Positions 7,326 through 15,884 of a stretch of 64,000 nt of DNA are shown here, piece by piece. The notes beneath the pieces are model-generated. The model made no database searches. It saw only the letters and a list, made by a program, of their open reading frames with translations, and was not told the DNA's origin. The stretch is from Pseudomonadota bacterium (lineage in GTDB: Bacteria > Pseudomonadota > Alphaproteobacteria > Rhizobiales > Xanthobacteraceae): the NCBI GenBank assembly GCA_023387735.1, contig JAEWHP010000035.1, positions 62,001 to 126,000 on the forward strand, given 5' to 3'. A program made the position numbers and the translations under genes. Within the stretch, counting starts at the first letter, position 1. Each line of letters opens with the position of its first letter.

Positions 7326-8926
7326 TCACGCTGGAGATGATGCCGCCGCTGATGTTCGGCGGCCTGATCCTGGCCATGCTGATCGGCTTCCCGGTGGCCT
7401 TCACGCTGGCGGCGCTCGGCCTGTCGTTCGGATTCCTGTCGATCTATCTCGGCTTCTTCGACATGAACTTCCTGCAGGCGATCCCGGGCCGCATCTTCGG
7501 CGGCGTGGTTTCCAACGAACTGCTGCTCGCGATCCCCTTCTTCACCTTCATGGGCGCGATCCTGGAGCGCTGCGGGCTGGCCGAAGACATGCTGGACTCG
7601 ATGGGCCAGTTGTTCGGCCCGGTCCGCGGCGGCCTCGGCTACTCCGTCATCATCGTCGGCTTCATTCTCGGCGCCATCACCGGCACTGTGGCGGCGCAGG
7701 TCATCGCCATGGCGCTGATCTCGATGCCGGTGATGCTGCGATATGGCTACAACGTGCGCTACATTACCGGCGTGCTCGCCGCATCAGGCACCATCACGCA
7801 ACTCGTGCCGCCCTCGCTGGTGCTGATCGTGATGGCCGACCAGCTCGGCAAGTCGGTCGGCGACATGTATCTCGGTGCCTGGGGCCCGTCGGTGCTCCAG
7901 ATCGTCCTGTTCGCCGGCTACACGTTCTTTCTGGGACTGTTTTTACCGCACCACGTGCCGCCGGTACCCAGGGATGCCCTGACGTTGCGAGGCTGGCCGC
8001 TCTGGCGCAAATGCCTGATGGGCATCATTCCCTCCGCCGTGCTGATCTTCGTGGTGCTGGGCACCATGATGCTGGGCCTGGCGACGCCGACCGAAGCCGG
8101 CGCGATGGGCGCCATCGGCGCCATCGTGCTGGCCGCAATCCACCACAAGGACCTGAGCGGCACCGGGCACAAGGTGCTTCTCGCGGGCATCGCCGCCGTG
8201 GGCATCGCCGTGATCGTCGGAATGCTCATCGGCGAAGGCAAGCTGCTGAAGCTGGCGATGGCGGTGGTCTATCTCGCCGTGGTCTGGCTCTGTCTCGAAG
8301 CCGTCCGCATTCCGGACCTGCGCGACCTGATCAGGCAGGGCTACGAATCGACCATGCGTCTCTCCACCATGGTGGTGTTCATCCTGATCGGCTCGACCTG
8401 CTTCTCGGTGGTGTTCCTCGGCGTCAATGGCGGCGTCTGGCTCGAGCACCATTTGACCTCCATTCCCGGCGGCGTCTGGGGCTTCCTGATCTTCATCAAC
8501 CTGTTCGTCTTCTTCCTGGCGTTCTTCCTCGACTTCTTCGAGATCGCCTTCATCATCCTGCCGATGGTGGCGCCGATCGCGCAGAAGGTGCTGGCGCCTG
8601 TCGTGGGCGCGGATGCGGCGCTGATCTGGTTCGGCGTCATGCTCTGCGTCAACATGCAGACCTCGTTCCTGCATCCGCCATTCGGCTTCGCGCTGTTCTA
8701 TTTGCGCGGCGTCGCGCCGAAGGAGATCAAGAGTTCGGACATCTATTGGGGCGCCCTGCCCTGGATCGGCCTGCAGGCGATCATGGTGGCGATCGTCATC
8801 GCCTTCCCCATCACGGTGACGGCCCTGCTCGATGCGCCCCGGAACGTCGATCTTGACAAGGTCAAGATCGAAGTACCGGAAATAGAGCTCCCGCCGATGC
8901 TGGACTTCGGTATTCAAAAGCAATAG
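7322..8926 (+). CDS. TRAP transporter large permease subunit (DctM type), copy 1
   Basis: Ion-coupled translocation subunit, 534 residues, about 100 longer than a minimal DctM because of extra hydrophobic segments around residues 265-325. Signatures: IPFFTFMGAILERCGLAEDM, the ASGTITQLVPPSLVLIV motif, TPTEAGAMGAIGA, and LDFFEIAFIILPMVAP followed by GVMLCVNMQTSFLHPPFGFA. It ends in a soluble tail, KIEVPEIELPPMLDFG, that recurs in the second DctM. Starts within the dctQ stop codon. The large family to which it belongs transports organic and keto acids, in line with the TakP-like receptor at 11527-12615. Confidence 0.93.
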   Translation: MITLEMMPPLMFGGLILAMLIGFPVAFTLAALGLSFGFLSIYLGFFDMNFLQAIPGRIFGGVVSNELLLAIPFFTFMGAILERCGLAEDMLDSMGQLFGPVRGGLGYSVIIVGFILGAITGTVAAQVIAMALISMPVMLRYGYNVRYITGVLAASGTITQLVPPSLVLIVMADQLGKSVGDMYLGAWGPSVLQIVLFAGYTFFLGLFLPHHVPPVPRDALTLRGWPLWRKCLMGIIPSAVLIFVVLGTMMLGLATPTEAGAMGAIGAIVLAAIHHKDLSGTGHKVLLAGIAAVGIAVIVGMLIGEGKLLKLAMAVVYLAVVWLCLEAVRIPDLRDLIRQGYESTMRLSTMVVFILIGSTCFSVVFLGVNGGVWLEHHLTSIPGGVWGFLIFINLFVFFLAFFLDFFEIAFIILPMVAPIAQKVLAPVVGADAALIWFGVMLCVNMQTSFLHPPFGFALFYLRGVAPKEIKSSDIYWGALPWIGLQAIMVAIVIAFPITVTALLDAPRNVDLDKVKIEVPEIELPPMLDFGIQKQ

Positions 8927-8929
8927 CGA

Positions 8930-8953
8930 GCGCCGGCCACGGCAGGCCGGCGC
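8930..8953 (+). terminator. GC hairpin after the first dctM
   Basis: Perfect 9-bp stem GCGCCGGCC (8930-8938) with GGCCGGCGC (8945-8953) and loop ACGGCA, beginning 4 nt after the dctM stop. There is no T-run, so it could be a Rho-dependent or partial terminator, or an RNA-stabilising hairpin between the two TRAP cassettes. Confidence 0.45.
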
Positions 8954-8996
8954 CACCGGAACGGACAACCCCGACCCAGCTAATTCCCCTGCGCTA

Positions 8997-9146
8997 TCAA
9001 CAAACTTCCAATTGACGACGGCTGCGCCCGCTGGTTTGGTGCGGGGGCTTCATGCAAGCCCGGCAGTATAAGCCGCTGCGCCCCAACGGGCTCGGTCAAG
9101 ACGGCAGAGGCGCAGGCGGGGAGGATCATCGTTGCAATCGCTCTTG
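8997..9146 (+). repeat. Leader region, copy 2 of the duplicated TRAP upstream sequence
   Basis: Counterpart of 6479-6640; see the shared blocks listed there. It contains the candidate promoter TTGACG (9012-9017), 17-nt spacer, TTTGGT (9035-9040) and ends across the ribosome binding site GGGGAGGAT and the TTG start codon of the second dctQ. It indicates that the second TRAP pair can be transcribed on its own. Confidence 0.7.
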
Positions 9147-9713
9147 AGATTGAGTCAGAGAATCGACGCGTTCACACGGTGGACGGGTAAGCGCCTGGCA
9201 TGGCTCATTCTGGTAGCCATCGTCATCTCCGCCGTTAACGCGATCATCCGGAAAGGCTTCGACGTCTCTTCGAACGCCTGGCTGGAACTGCAGTGGGTGC
9301 TGTTCGGCATCGTCTTCCTGCTTTGCTCGCCCTGGACGCTGCTCGACAACGAACACATCCGTATCGACATCGTGAACAACCTGTTTTCCAAGCGCTGGCG
9401 CGACATCATCGACGTCATCGGCCACGTCTTTTTCCTGATACCGCTTTGCATCGTCATGATCATCACCGGCGGCCCGTTCTTCATGCGCTCGGTCGAAGTC
9501 AACGAGCAGTCCGGCAATGCCGGCGGCCTGCCGCAATGGCCCGCCAAATCGCTGGTCATCATCGGGTTCGCATTCCTGCTCGTTCAGGGCATCTCCGAAC
9601 TGATCAAGCGGATCGCGGTCATGCGCGGGCTCATTCCCGATCCACACGCATCGCAGGTGAGTGCTCTCGAGGCCGAGGTCGAACACCTCGTCGAGGCGAT
9701 CGAAAAACGCTGA
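9132..9713 (+). CDS. TRAP transporter small permease subunit (DctQ type), copy 2
   Basis: Four-helix DctQ subunit, 193 residues, paralogous to the product at 6786-7325. The likely start is the TTG at 9132 (reads MQSLLRLSQRIDAFTRW), because GGGAGGAT sits seven nucleotides upstream and no ATG fits before the first helix. Conserved blocks: SSNAWLELQWVLFGIVFLL, DNEHIRIDIV, FFLIPLCIV, SGNAGGLPQWPAK. Compared with copy 1 it has a longer C-terminus ending in a short predicted coiled coil (SALEAEVEHLVEAIEKR). Partner of the DctM that follows after 28 nt. Confidence 0.9.
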   Translation: MQSLLRLSQRIDAFTRWTGKRLAWLILVAIVISAVNAIIRKGFDVSSNAWLELQWVLFGIVFLLCSPWTLLDNEHIRIDIVNNLFSKRWRDIIDVIGHVFFLIPLCIVMIITGGPFFMRSVEVNEQSGNAGGLPQWPAKSLVIIGFAFLLVQGISELIKRIAVMRGLIPDPHASQVSALEAEVEHLVEAIEKR

Positions 9714-9741
9714 TCGACAGGGGCGATCTCAGGGGGATCCG

Positions 9742-11400
9742 ATGACTGATTTTCTCATCGCCAACATGGCGCCGATCATGTTCGCGTCGCTGGTGATTAT
9801 CCTGCTGCTGGGCTATCCGGCGGCATTCTCTCTCGGCGCCGTCGGACTGATCTTTGCCCTGGTCGGCATCGAACTCGGGGAATTCCGACCCGACTTCCTG
9901 CAAGCGCTTCCCGAACGCGTCTACGGCGTGATGAACAACGACACGCTGCTCGCAATCCCCTTCTTCACGTTCATGGGTTTGGTGCTGGAACGATCCGGCA
10001 TGGCGGAGGATCTGCTCGACACCATCGGGCAACTGTTCGGCACCATCCGCGGCGGCCTCGCCTATGCCGTCATCTTCGTCGGCGCCCTGCTCGCGGCAAC
10101 GACCGGCGTCGTCGCCGCCTCCGTGATTTCGATGGGACTGATCTCGCTGCCCATCATGCTGCGCTACGGCTACGATCGCCGGGTCGCGACCGGCGTCATC
10201 GCCGCTTCCGGCACCCTGGCGCAGATCATTCCGCCCTCGCTCGTCCTGATCGTGATGGCCGACCAGCTCGGCAAGTCGGTCGGCGACATGTACGAGGGCG
10301 CGTTCATCCCGGGCCTGGTGCTTTCCGCGCTCTATGCCAGCTATGCCTTCGGGGTATCGATGCTGTTTCCGAAGGCAACCCCCGGCCTGCCGCCGGAGGC
10401 GATCGGATTTCGCGAGCCCGACGGCAGCCGCGGGCTGATGTCGCTCGGCGTCCTCTTCATCGCCAGCTGCGTGTTCGGCTGGTTCATGATGCGGCATTCG
10501 GAAACCCGGGGTGCCGATTATGTCGTGCTCAGCATGTTCAACGGCATCCTGTTCGCCTTCTTCGTGGCTGTCGTGAACTGGCTGCTCCACAAGTTTACCG
10601 GCTTCCGCTTCCTGTCGGCGATGGCACAGCAAACGACGTTTGTGATGGTGCCGCCCCTGTTCCTGATCTTCCTGGTGCTGGGCACGATCTTCATCGGCAT
10701 CGCCACGCCGACGGAAGGCGGCGCGATGGGCGCGGCCGGCGCGCTCCTTCTCGGCGCCGCCAAGCGCCGGTTGACCTGGGACCTGATCCGCCAGGCCACA
10801 GAGTCGACCGCCAAGCTGTCGGCCTTCGTGATCTTCATCCTGATCGGCGCGCGCGTCTTCTCGCTGACGTTCTATGGCGTGAACGGCCACGTCTGGGTCG
10901 AGCATCTGCTGACCTCGCTTCCCGGCGGCCAGATCGGCTTCCTCGTCTTCGTCAACGTACTCGTCTTCATTCTGGCCTTCTTCCTCGACTTCTTCGAACT
11001 GGCCTTCATCATCATTCCGCTGCTCGGGCCTGCGGCGGAAAAGCTCGGCATCGACCTGATCTGGTTCGGCGTCATTCTCGGCGTCAACATGCAGACCTCG
11101 TTCATGCACCCACCATTCGGGTTCGCCTTGTTCTATCTTCGATCGGTGGCGCCAAAGGAACCTTACATCGATCGCGTTACCGGAAAGCGCATGGATGCTG
11201 TGACGACCGGCCAGATCTATTGGGGCGCGGTGCCTTTCGTCATCATCCAGTGCATCATGGTCGGGCTTGTCATCGCGTTCCCCGCGATGGTGATGCACTA
11301 TAAAGGCGTGGCCTCCACCGTCGATCCCAGTACGATCAAGATCGAGGTGCCGCAGATCGAGCTTCCGCCGCTGGATCTTGGACCACCGACAAAGAACTGA
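9742..11400 (+). CDS. TRAP transporter large permease subunit (DctM type), copy 2
   Basis: Translocation subunit, 552 residues. The frame is open from 9661, but the ATG at 9742 (MTDFLIANMAPIMFASL) follows AGGGGGATCCG and lies beyond the dctQ stop, so it is chosen. Motifs match copy 1: IPFFTFMGLVLERSGMAEDL, ASGTLAQIIPPSLVLIVMAD, TPTEGGAMGAAGA, LDFFELAFIIIPLLGP and NMQTSFMHPPFGFALFYLRS. It carries an additional pair of helices around residues 230-300 and a loop (EPYIDRVTGKRMDAVT) absent from copy 1. The soluble C-terminal tail KIEVPQIELPPLDLG resembles that of copy 1. Confidence 0.93.
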   Translation: MTDFLIANMAPIMFASLVIILLLGYPAAFSLGAVGLIFALVGIELGEFRPDFLQALPERVYGVMNNDTLLAIPFFTFMGLVLERSGMAEDLLDTIGQLFGTIRGGLAYAVIFVGALLAATTGVVAASVISMGLISLPIMLRYGYDRRVATGVIAASGTLAQIIPPSLVLIVMADQLGKSVGDMYEGAFIPGLVLSALYASYAFGVSMLFPKATPGLPPEAIGFREPDGSRGLMSLGVLFIASCVFGWFMMRHSETRGADYVVLSMFNGILFAFFVAVVNWLLHKFTGFRFLSAMAQQTTFVMVPPLFLIFLVLGTIFIGIATPTEGGAMGAAGALLLGAAKRRLTWDLIRQATESTAKLSAFVIFILIGARVFSLTFYGVNGHVWVEHLLTSLPGGQIGFLVFVNVLVFILAFFLDFFELAFIIIPLLGPAAEKLGIDLIWFGVILGVNMQTSFMHPPFGFALFYLRSVAPKEPYIDRVTGKRMDAVTTGQIYWGAVPFVIIQCIMVGLVIAFPAMVMHYKGVASTVDPSTIKIEVPQIELPPLDLGPPTKN

Positions 11401-11460
11401 TCCTGTCCTGATGCATTGAGGATCGTTGGGGCCGCCTCCTGATCGGCTCGCACGCAAAAA

Positions 11461-11484
11461 GCCCGGCCTCTCACGAGGCCGGGC
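11461..11484. terminator. Bidirectional hairpin terminator between dctM copy 2 and takP
   Basis: Perfect 10-bp stem GCCCGGCCTC (11461-11470) with GAGGCCGGGC (11475-11484), loop TCAC. AAAAA precedes it, giving a U-run for the minus strand, and CATTTCTT follows on the plus strand. It sits between two convergent genes, so it probably terminates both. Confidence 0.85.
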
Positions 11485-11526
11485 CATTTCTTGCCGTCGA
11501 TGGTTCAGATCAGATCCGAGCCTGGA

Positions 11527-12615
11527 TCAGCCGCGGGTGCGCGAGCGGATCATGAAGCTGTCGTAGGTGTATTCGGCCACCTGCCACCACAGATACTGGT
11601 CGGAGCGGTAGGCCTGCATCGCGTCGATCGACTTCTTGAAGTCGGCGTTCTTGGCCGACTGTTCGGCCCACAGCTCGTTGGTCGCCTTCAGGCAGGCTTC
11701 CAGTACTTCGTTGGTGAAGGGACGCAGTTGCGTGCCGCCGGCGACCAGGCGCTTGAGCGCGGTCGGGTTCTGCATGTCGTAACGCGCGGTCATCCAGGTG
11801 TTGGCATGCGCGCAGGCGTTGGTCAGGATCGCCTGGTAATTCTTCGGCAGCGCATTCCACTTCTCGAGATTGACGAAGGAGTGAACGGTCGGACCGCCCT
11901 CCCAGAAGCCCGGGTAGTAGTAGTACTTCGCGACCTTGGCGAAGCCGAGCTTCTCGTCGTCGTACGGACCGACCCACTCGGCCGCGTCGATGGTGCCCTT
12001 TTCGAGCGCCGGGTAGATGTCGCCGCCGGCGAGCTGCTGCGGCACCACACCGACTTTCTGCAGCACCTGACCGGCGATGCCGCCGATGCGCATCTTCAGG
12101 CCCGAGAGATCGGCAACCGTCTTGATCTCCTTGCGGAACCAGCCGCCCATCTGGGTGCCGGTGTTGCCGGTCGGGAAACCGATGACGTTGAACTTCTTGA
12201 AGAACTCATTGCCGAGTTGCTCGCCGCCGCCCTGATACCACCAGGAATTATTCTGGCGGGCGTTGAGGCCGAACGGGACCGAGGCGTAGATCGCAAAGGT
12301 CGGATCCTTGCCGACGTAGTAGTACGAGACGGTGTGGCACATCTCGACCGTCCCGTTGGAGGTCGAATCCAGCGCCTGCAGACCAGGCGCGATCTCGCCC
12401 GCCGCGAACACCTGGATCTGGAACTTGCCGTCGGTCATCTCGGAGACGTATTTCGACACCTGCTCGGCGCCGCCATAGATGGTGTCGAGCGATTTCGGGA
12501 AGCTCGACGTCAGGCGCCACTTGACCTCAGGCGACGATTGCGCGATCGCCGGCGAGGCGACGGCCGTCGCGGCAGCACCGGCCGCTGATACTTTCAAAAA
12601 ATCACGACGCTTCAT
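11527..12615 (-). CDS. takP: TRAP transporter solute-binding protein, TakP-like 2-oxo acid receptor
   Basis: Periplasmic receptor, 362 residues, with a twin-arginine-type leader MKRRDFLKVSAAGAAATAV and cleavage near ASPAIAQ. The mature part closely resembles what is remembered of Rhodobacter TakP, which binds 2-oxo acids such as pyruvate with sodium: SSFPKSLDTIYGGAE, MCHTVSYYYVGKDPTFA, NTGTQMGGWFRKEI, LAGGDIYPALEKGTIDA and EWVGPYDDEKLGF, the last contributing to the ligand and ion site. It is the only TRAP receptor in the window and converges on two DctQM pairs. Specificity is inferred from family resemblance; lactate or other hydroxy/oxo acids are alternatives. Confidence 0.85.
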   Translation of the reverse strand: MKRRDFLKVSAAGAAATAVASPAIAQSSPEVKWRLTSSFPKSLDTIYGGAEQVSKYVSEMTDGKFQIQVFAAGEIAPGLQALDSTSNGTVEMCHTVSYYYVGKDPTFAIYASVPFGLNARQNNSWWYQGGGEQLGNEFFKKFNVIGFPTGNTGTQMGGWFRKEIKTVADLSGLKMRIGGIAGQVLQKVGVVPQQLAGGDIYPALEKGTIDAAEWVGPYDDEKLGFAKVAKYYYYPGFWEGGPTVHSFVNLEKWNALPKNYQAILTNACAHANTWMTARYDMQNPTALKRLVAGGTQLRPFTNEVLEACLKATNELWAEQSAKNADFKKSIDAMQAYRSDQYLWWQVAEYTYDSFMIRSRTRG

Positions 12616-12879
12616 TCAAGCTCTCCTCAGAAGGGACGTTTCCCAAATTTCCGCGAGCGTTTCCTCCGGCGGGGCGAATCCACGGCATCCGGGCGCTCTG
12701 GCGGGGCGGCTTTAACACGGAAGTTCGGCGGCGAATACGCGACAAAGGCATGACGGCACGGCAGGACTGCACTGGTTAAACGAAAGTCTTAGGGTGTCCC
12801 AGACCGGGATTCCCCCTGATTCCGAGCAAGCCCGGCACAAGTCCGGGCCACGTTTCGATGCATGCCAGAAATGGCCCCT

Positions 12880-14022
<1,143 letters not shown>

Positions 14023-14038
14023 TCACCCATCTCCTGAA

Positions 14039-14106
14039 CCCGCTTCGATGATGGTTGCGAAGCGGGCACCAATTTATTGTTTTGACGCGTTTTCTCTTTG
14101 CGTCAA
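14039..14106. repeat. Two short inverted repeats upstream of mrp
   Basis: Hairpin 1: CCCGCTTCG (14039-14047) with CGAAGCGGG (14058-14066), perfect 9 bp. Hairpin 2: TTGACGC (14082-14088) with GCGTCAA (14100-14106), separated by GTTTTCTCTTT. Read on the minus strand the second part is AAAACGCGTCAAAACAA, a sequence style frequent in Bradyrhizobium intergenic repeats. It could influence the VOC-mrp boundary on the minus strand. Confidence 0.45.
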
Positions 14107-14197
14107 CGCAACCTGCTCCCAAATCGGGTCCGCGAGCAGGCCGCAGAAACGCCGCATCGGTCCCGATGCGACCCATAGAGAGGTTCAGCCGAAAAGG

Positions 14198-14635
14198 CTA
14201 CCTCGCTCCGATATCGTCCATGCGCTCCGCAGGCGCCGCACTGCCCTGCTCCTTGGCCGCCTCGTAGTTCAATTCGATCATGACGCCGTTGGGATCGTCG
14301 ACGAAGATCTGCCAGAGATCGCCGCCCGGAACCTGACGGGATTCATAGGCCATGCTTTTCTGCTCCAGGCGCCGCTTCATGCCGTCGAATCCGGAACTGG
14401 CGAAGGCGACGTGATGGACCACGCCGGAATCCGGCTTCTGTGCCTCGCCGGTTCCGGAAATATCGACCAGATGCACCACCGCCTTGCCCTCGCTGTACAT
14501 CCAGGCCCCGGGGAACGCGAAGTTCGGCCGGGCGCCCTTTTCGAGGCCCAGAACGTCTTCGTAGAACCGGACCGTATCGGCGAGATTCCGGGTCCGGATG
14601 TTGAAATGGTCGAGCACGCCCACGCTGACGCCCAT
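14198..14635 (-). CDS. VOC-superfamily (glyoxalase/dioxygenase-fold) protein
   Basis: A 145-residue single vicinal-oxygen-chelate unit made of two beta-alpha-beta-beta-beta modules. Visible metal-ligand candidates are His in LDHFNIRTRNL (residue 9), His in VVHHVAFASSGFD (near 92) and Glu in VMIELNYEA (near 129), the usual ligand pattern. Other family features are TVRFYEDVLGL and PGGDLWQIFVDDPNG. VOC proteins cover glyoxalase I, dioxygenases, isomerases and resistance proteins, and nothing here distinguishes among them. The ATG at 14633-14635 follows a GGGAGTG ribosome binding site. Monocistronic in appearance. Confidence 0.85.
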   Translation of the reverse strand: MGVSVGVLDHFNIRTRNLADTVRFYEDVLGLEKGARPNFAFPGAWMYSEGKAVVHLVDISGTGEAQKPDSGVVHHVAFASSGFDGMKRRLEQKSMAYESRQVPGGDLWQIFVDDPNGVMIELNYEAAKEQGSAAPAERMDDIGAR

Positions 14636-14812
14636 GCGATGTCACTCCCTTTTTTGTGAGGCTCTTGAAGCACTCAATCCTAGCACAAAACCGGCCGGCC
14701 CGGCCAAACGAAGCCGTTGCCCTCCCCTGCGCAGAGGTTATGGTGCGGCTCCTTCCAGACCACCGTCCGGCCCAGCCCCCGATTTCGCCGGCAAAACTCC
14801 AAGGTAGCACAG

Positions 14813-15682
14813 ATGGCTAAAGTCGCTTTTCTCGGTCTCGGCGTGATGGGTTTCCCGATGGCAGGACACCTGGTCAAAAAAGGTGGCCACGAGGTGACCG
14901 TCTACAACCGGACCGGCGCCAAGGCCAAGGAATGGGCGGACAAGTTCGGCGGCAAGACCGCAGCGACCCCGAAGGCTGCCGCCGAGGGCCAGGACTTCGT
15001 GATGTGCTGCGTCGGCAACGACAACGACCTGCGCGCGGTCACGATCGGCGCGGACGGCGCGTTTTCCGGCATGAAGAAGGGCGCGACCTTCGTCGACCAC
15101 ACCACGGCATCAGCCGAAGTCGCCCGCGAGCTCGACGCTGCAGCCACGAAGGCCGGCTTCAGGTTCATCGACGCGCCGGTGTCCGGCGGACAGGCGGGCG
15201 CCGAAAACGGCGTCCTCACCGTGATGTGCGGCGGCGCGCAGGACGCCTATGCCGGCGCCGAGCCCGTGATCGCGGCCTATGCGCGGATGTGCAAGCTACT
15301 GGGACCGGCGGGCAGCGGCCAGCTCACCAAGATGGTCAACCAGATCTGCATCGCGGGCCTGGTCCAGGGACTTTCGGAAGGCATTCATTTCGCGAAGAAG
15401 GCCGGCCTCGACGTCAACGCCGTGATCGAGACCATCTCCAAGGGCGCCGCCCAATCCTGGCAGATGGAGAACCGCTACAAGACCATGAACGACGGCAAGT
15501 TCGATTTCGGCTTTGCGGTCGAGTGGATGCGCAAGGACCTCTCGATCTGCATCGCGGAAGCCCGCCGCAACGGCGCCAACCTCCCGGTCACCGCCCTGGT
15601 CGACCAGTTCTACGCCGAGGTCGAGAAGATGGGCGGCAAGCGCTGGGACACTTCGAGCCTGCTGGCGCGGCTGGAGCGGTAA
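14813..15682 (+). CDS. 3-hydroxyisobutyrate-dehydrogenase-family oxidoreductase
   Basis: NAD(P)-dependent beta-hydroxyacid dehydrogenase, 289 residues. The N-terminal Rossmann motif is FLGLGVMGFPMAGHLVK, followed by the substrate-binding DAPVSGGQAGAENGVL and the helix GQLTKMVNQICIAG, which contains the catalytic lysine region (GxxxKxxNN in the family, here GQLTKMVNQ). The C-terminal domain ends DTSSLLARLER. The frame is open from 14717, but MAKVAFLGLGVMG at 14813 is the standard family N-terminus. Members oxidise 3-hydroxyisobutyrate, tartronate semialdehyde, 6-phosphogluconate-like or short semialdehyde substrates; the specific one is not determined. The residue Gln in place of the second Asn of KxxNN is a small oddity. 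Confidence 0.88.
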   Translation: MAKVAFLGLGVMGFPMAGHLVKKGGHEVTVYNRTGAKAKEWADKFGGKTAATPKAAAEGQDFVMCCVGNDNDLRAVTIGADGAFSGMKKGATFVDHTTASAEVARELDAAATKAGFRFIDAPVSGGQAGAENGVLTVMCGGAQDAYAGAEPVIAAYARMCKLLGPAGSGQLTKMVNQICIAGLVQGLSEGIHFAKKAGLDVNAVIETISKGAAQSWQMENRYKTMNDGKFDFGFAVEWMRKDLSICIAEARRNGANLPVTALVDQFYAEVEKMGGKRWDTSSLLARLER

Positions 15683-15712
15683 GTTAAGAAAAGAAGTTAA
15701 AGGCCACGCGGC

Positions 15713-15747
15713 GAACCCTGCTTCTTCACCCGACAGAAGCGGGGTTC
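15713..15747 (+). terminator. Imperfect hairpin after the oxidoreductase gene
   Basis: GAACCCTGCTTC (15713-15724) pairs with GAAGCGGGGTTC (15736-15747), 11 of 12 positions, with outer GCGGC/GCCGC extension and an 11-nt loop. There is no adjacent T-run. Possible terminator or intergenic repeat between the oxidoreductase and the histidine kinase. Confidence 0.45.
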
Positions 15748-15768
15748 GGGCCGCTGGCACAGGTTAAT

Positions 15769-15784
15769 TTAACTTCCCGTTAAC
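15769..15784 (+). promoter_or_regulatory. Candidate CtrA-binding site upstream of the histidine kinase
   Basis: TTAACTTCCCGTTAAC is an exact TTAA-N7-TTAAC match to the alphaproteobacterial CtrA consensus, 100 bp before the kinase ATG. A second, looser pair, TTAAGGCATCGCTTAA at 15801-15816, has an 8-nt spacer. The surrounding 60 bp are unusually AT-rich for the window, as expected of a promoter. Confidence 0.55.
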
Positions 15785-15884
15785 AAGAATTTTTAGCTTC
15801 TTAAGGCATCGCTTAATGATTTGGCGGCACAGATAGACAATGCGAAAAGCCCGCGCCGTTCGCGGGCAGGATTTGTGTTGTTCG

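Noticed and set aside
9631..11487. 618-codon open frame opposite dctM copy 2
   Set aside because: Charged, His/Asp-rich antisense translation of a membrane protein gene; same GC artefact.
12830..12848. Hairpin GCCCGG/CCGGGC after mrp as a terminator
   Set aside because: Only six base pairs, no T-run, and it looks like part of a diffuse dispersed sequence; not strong enough to list.
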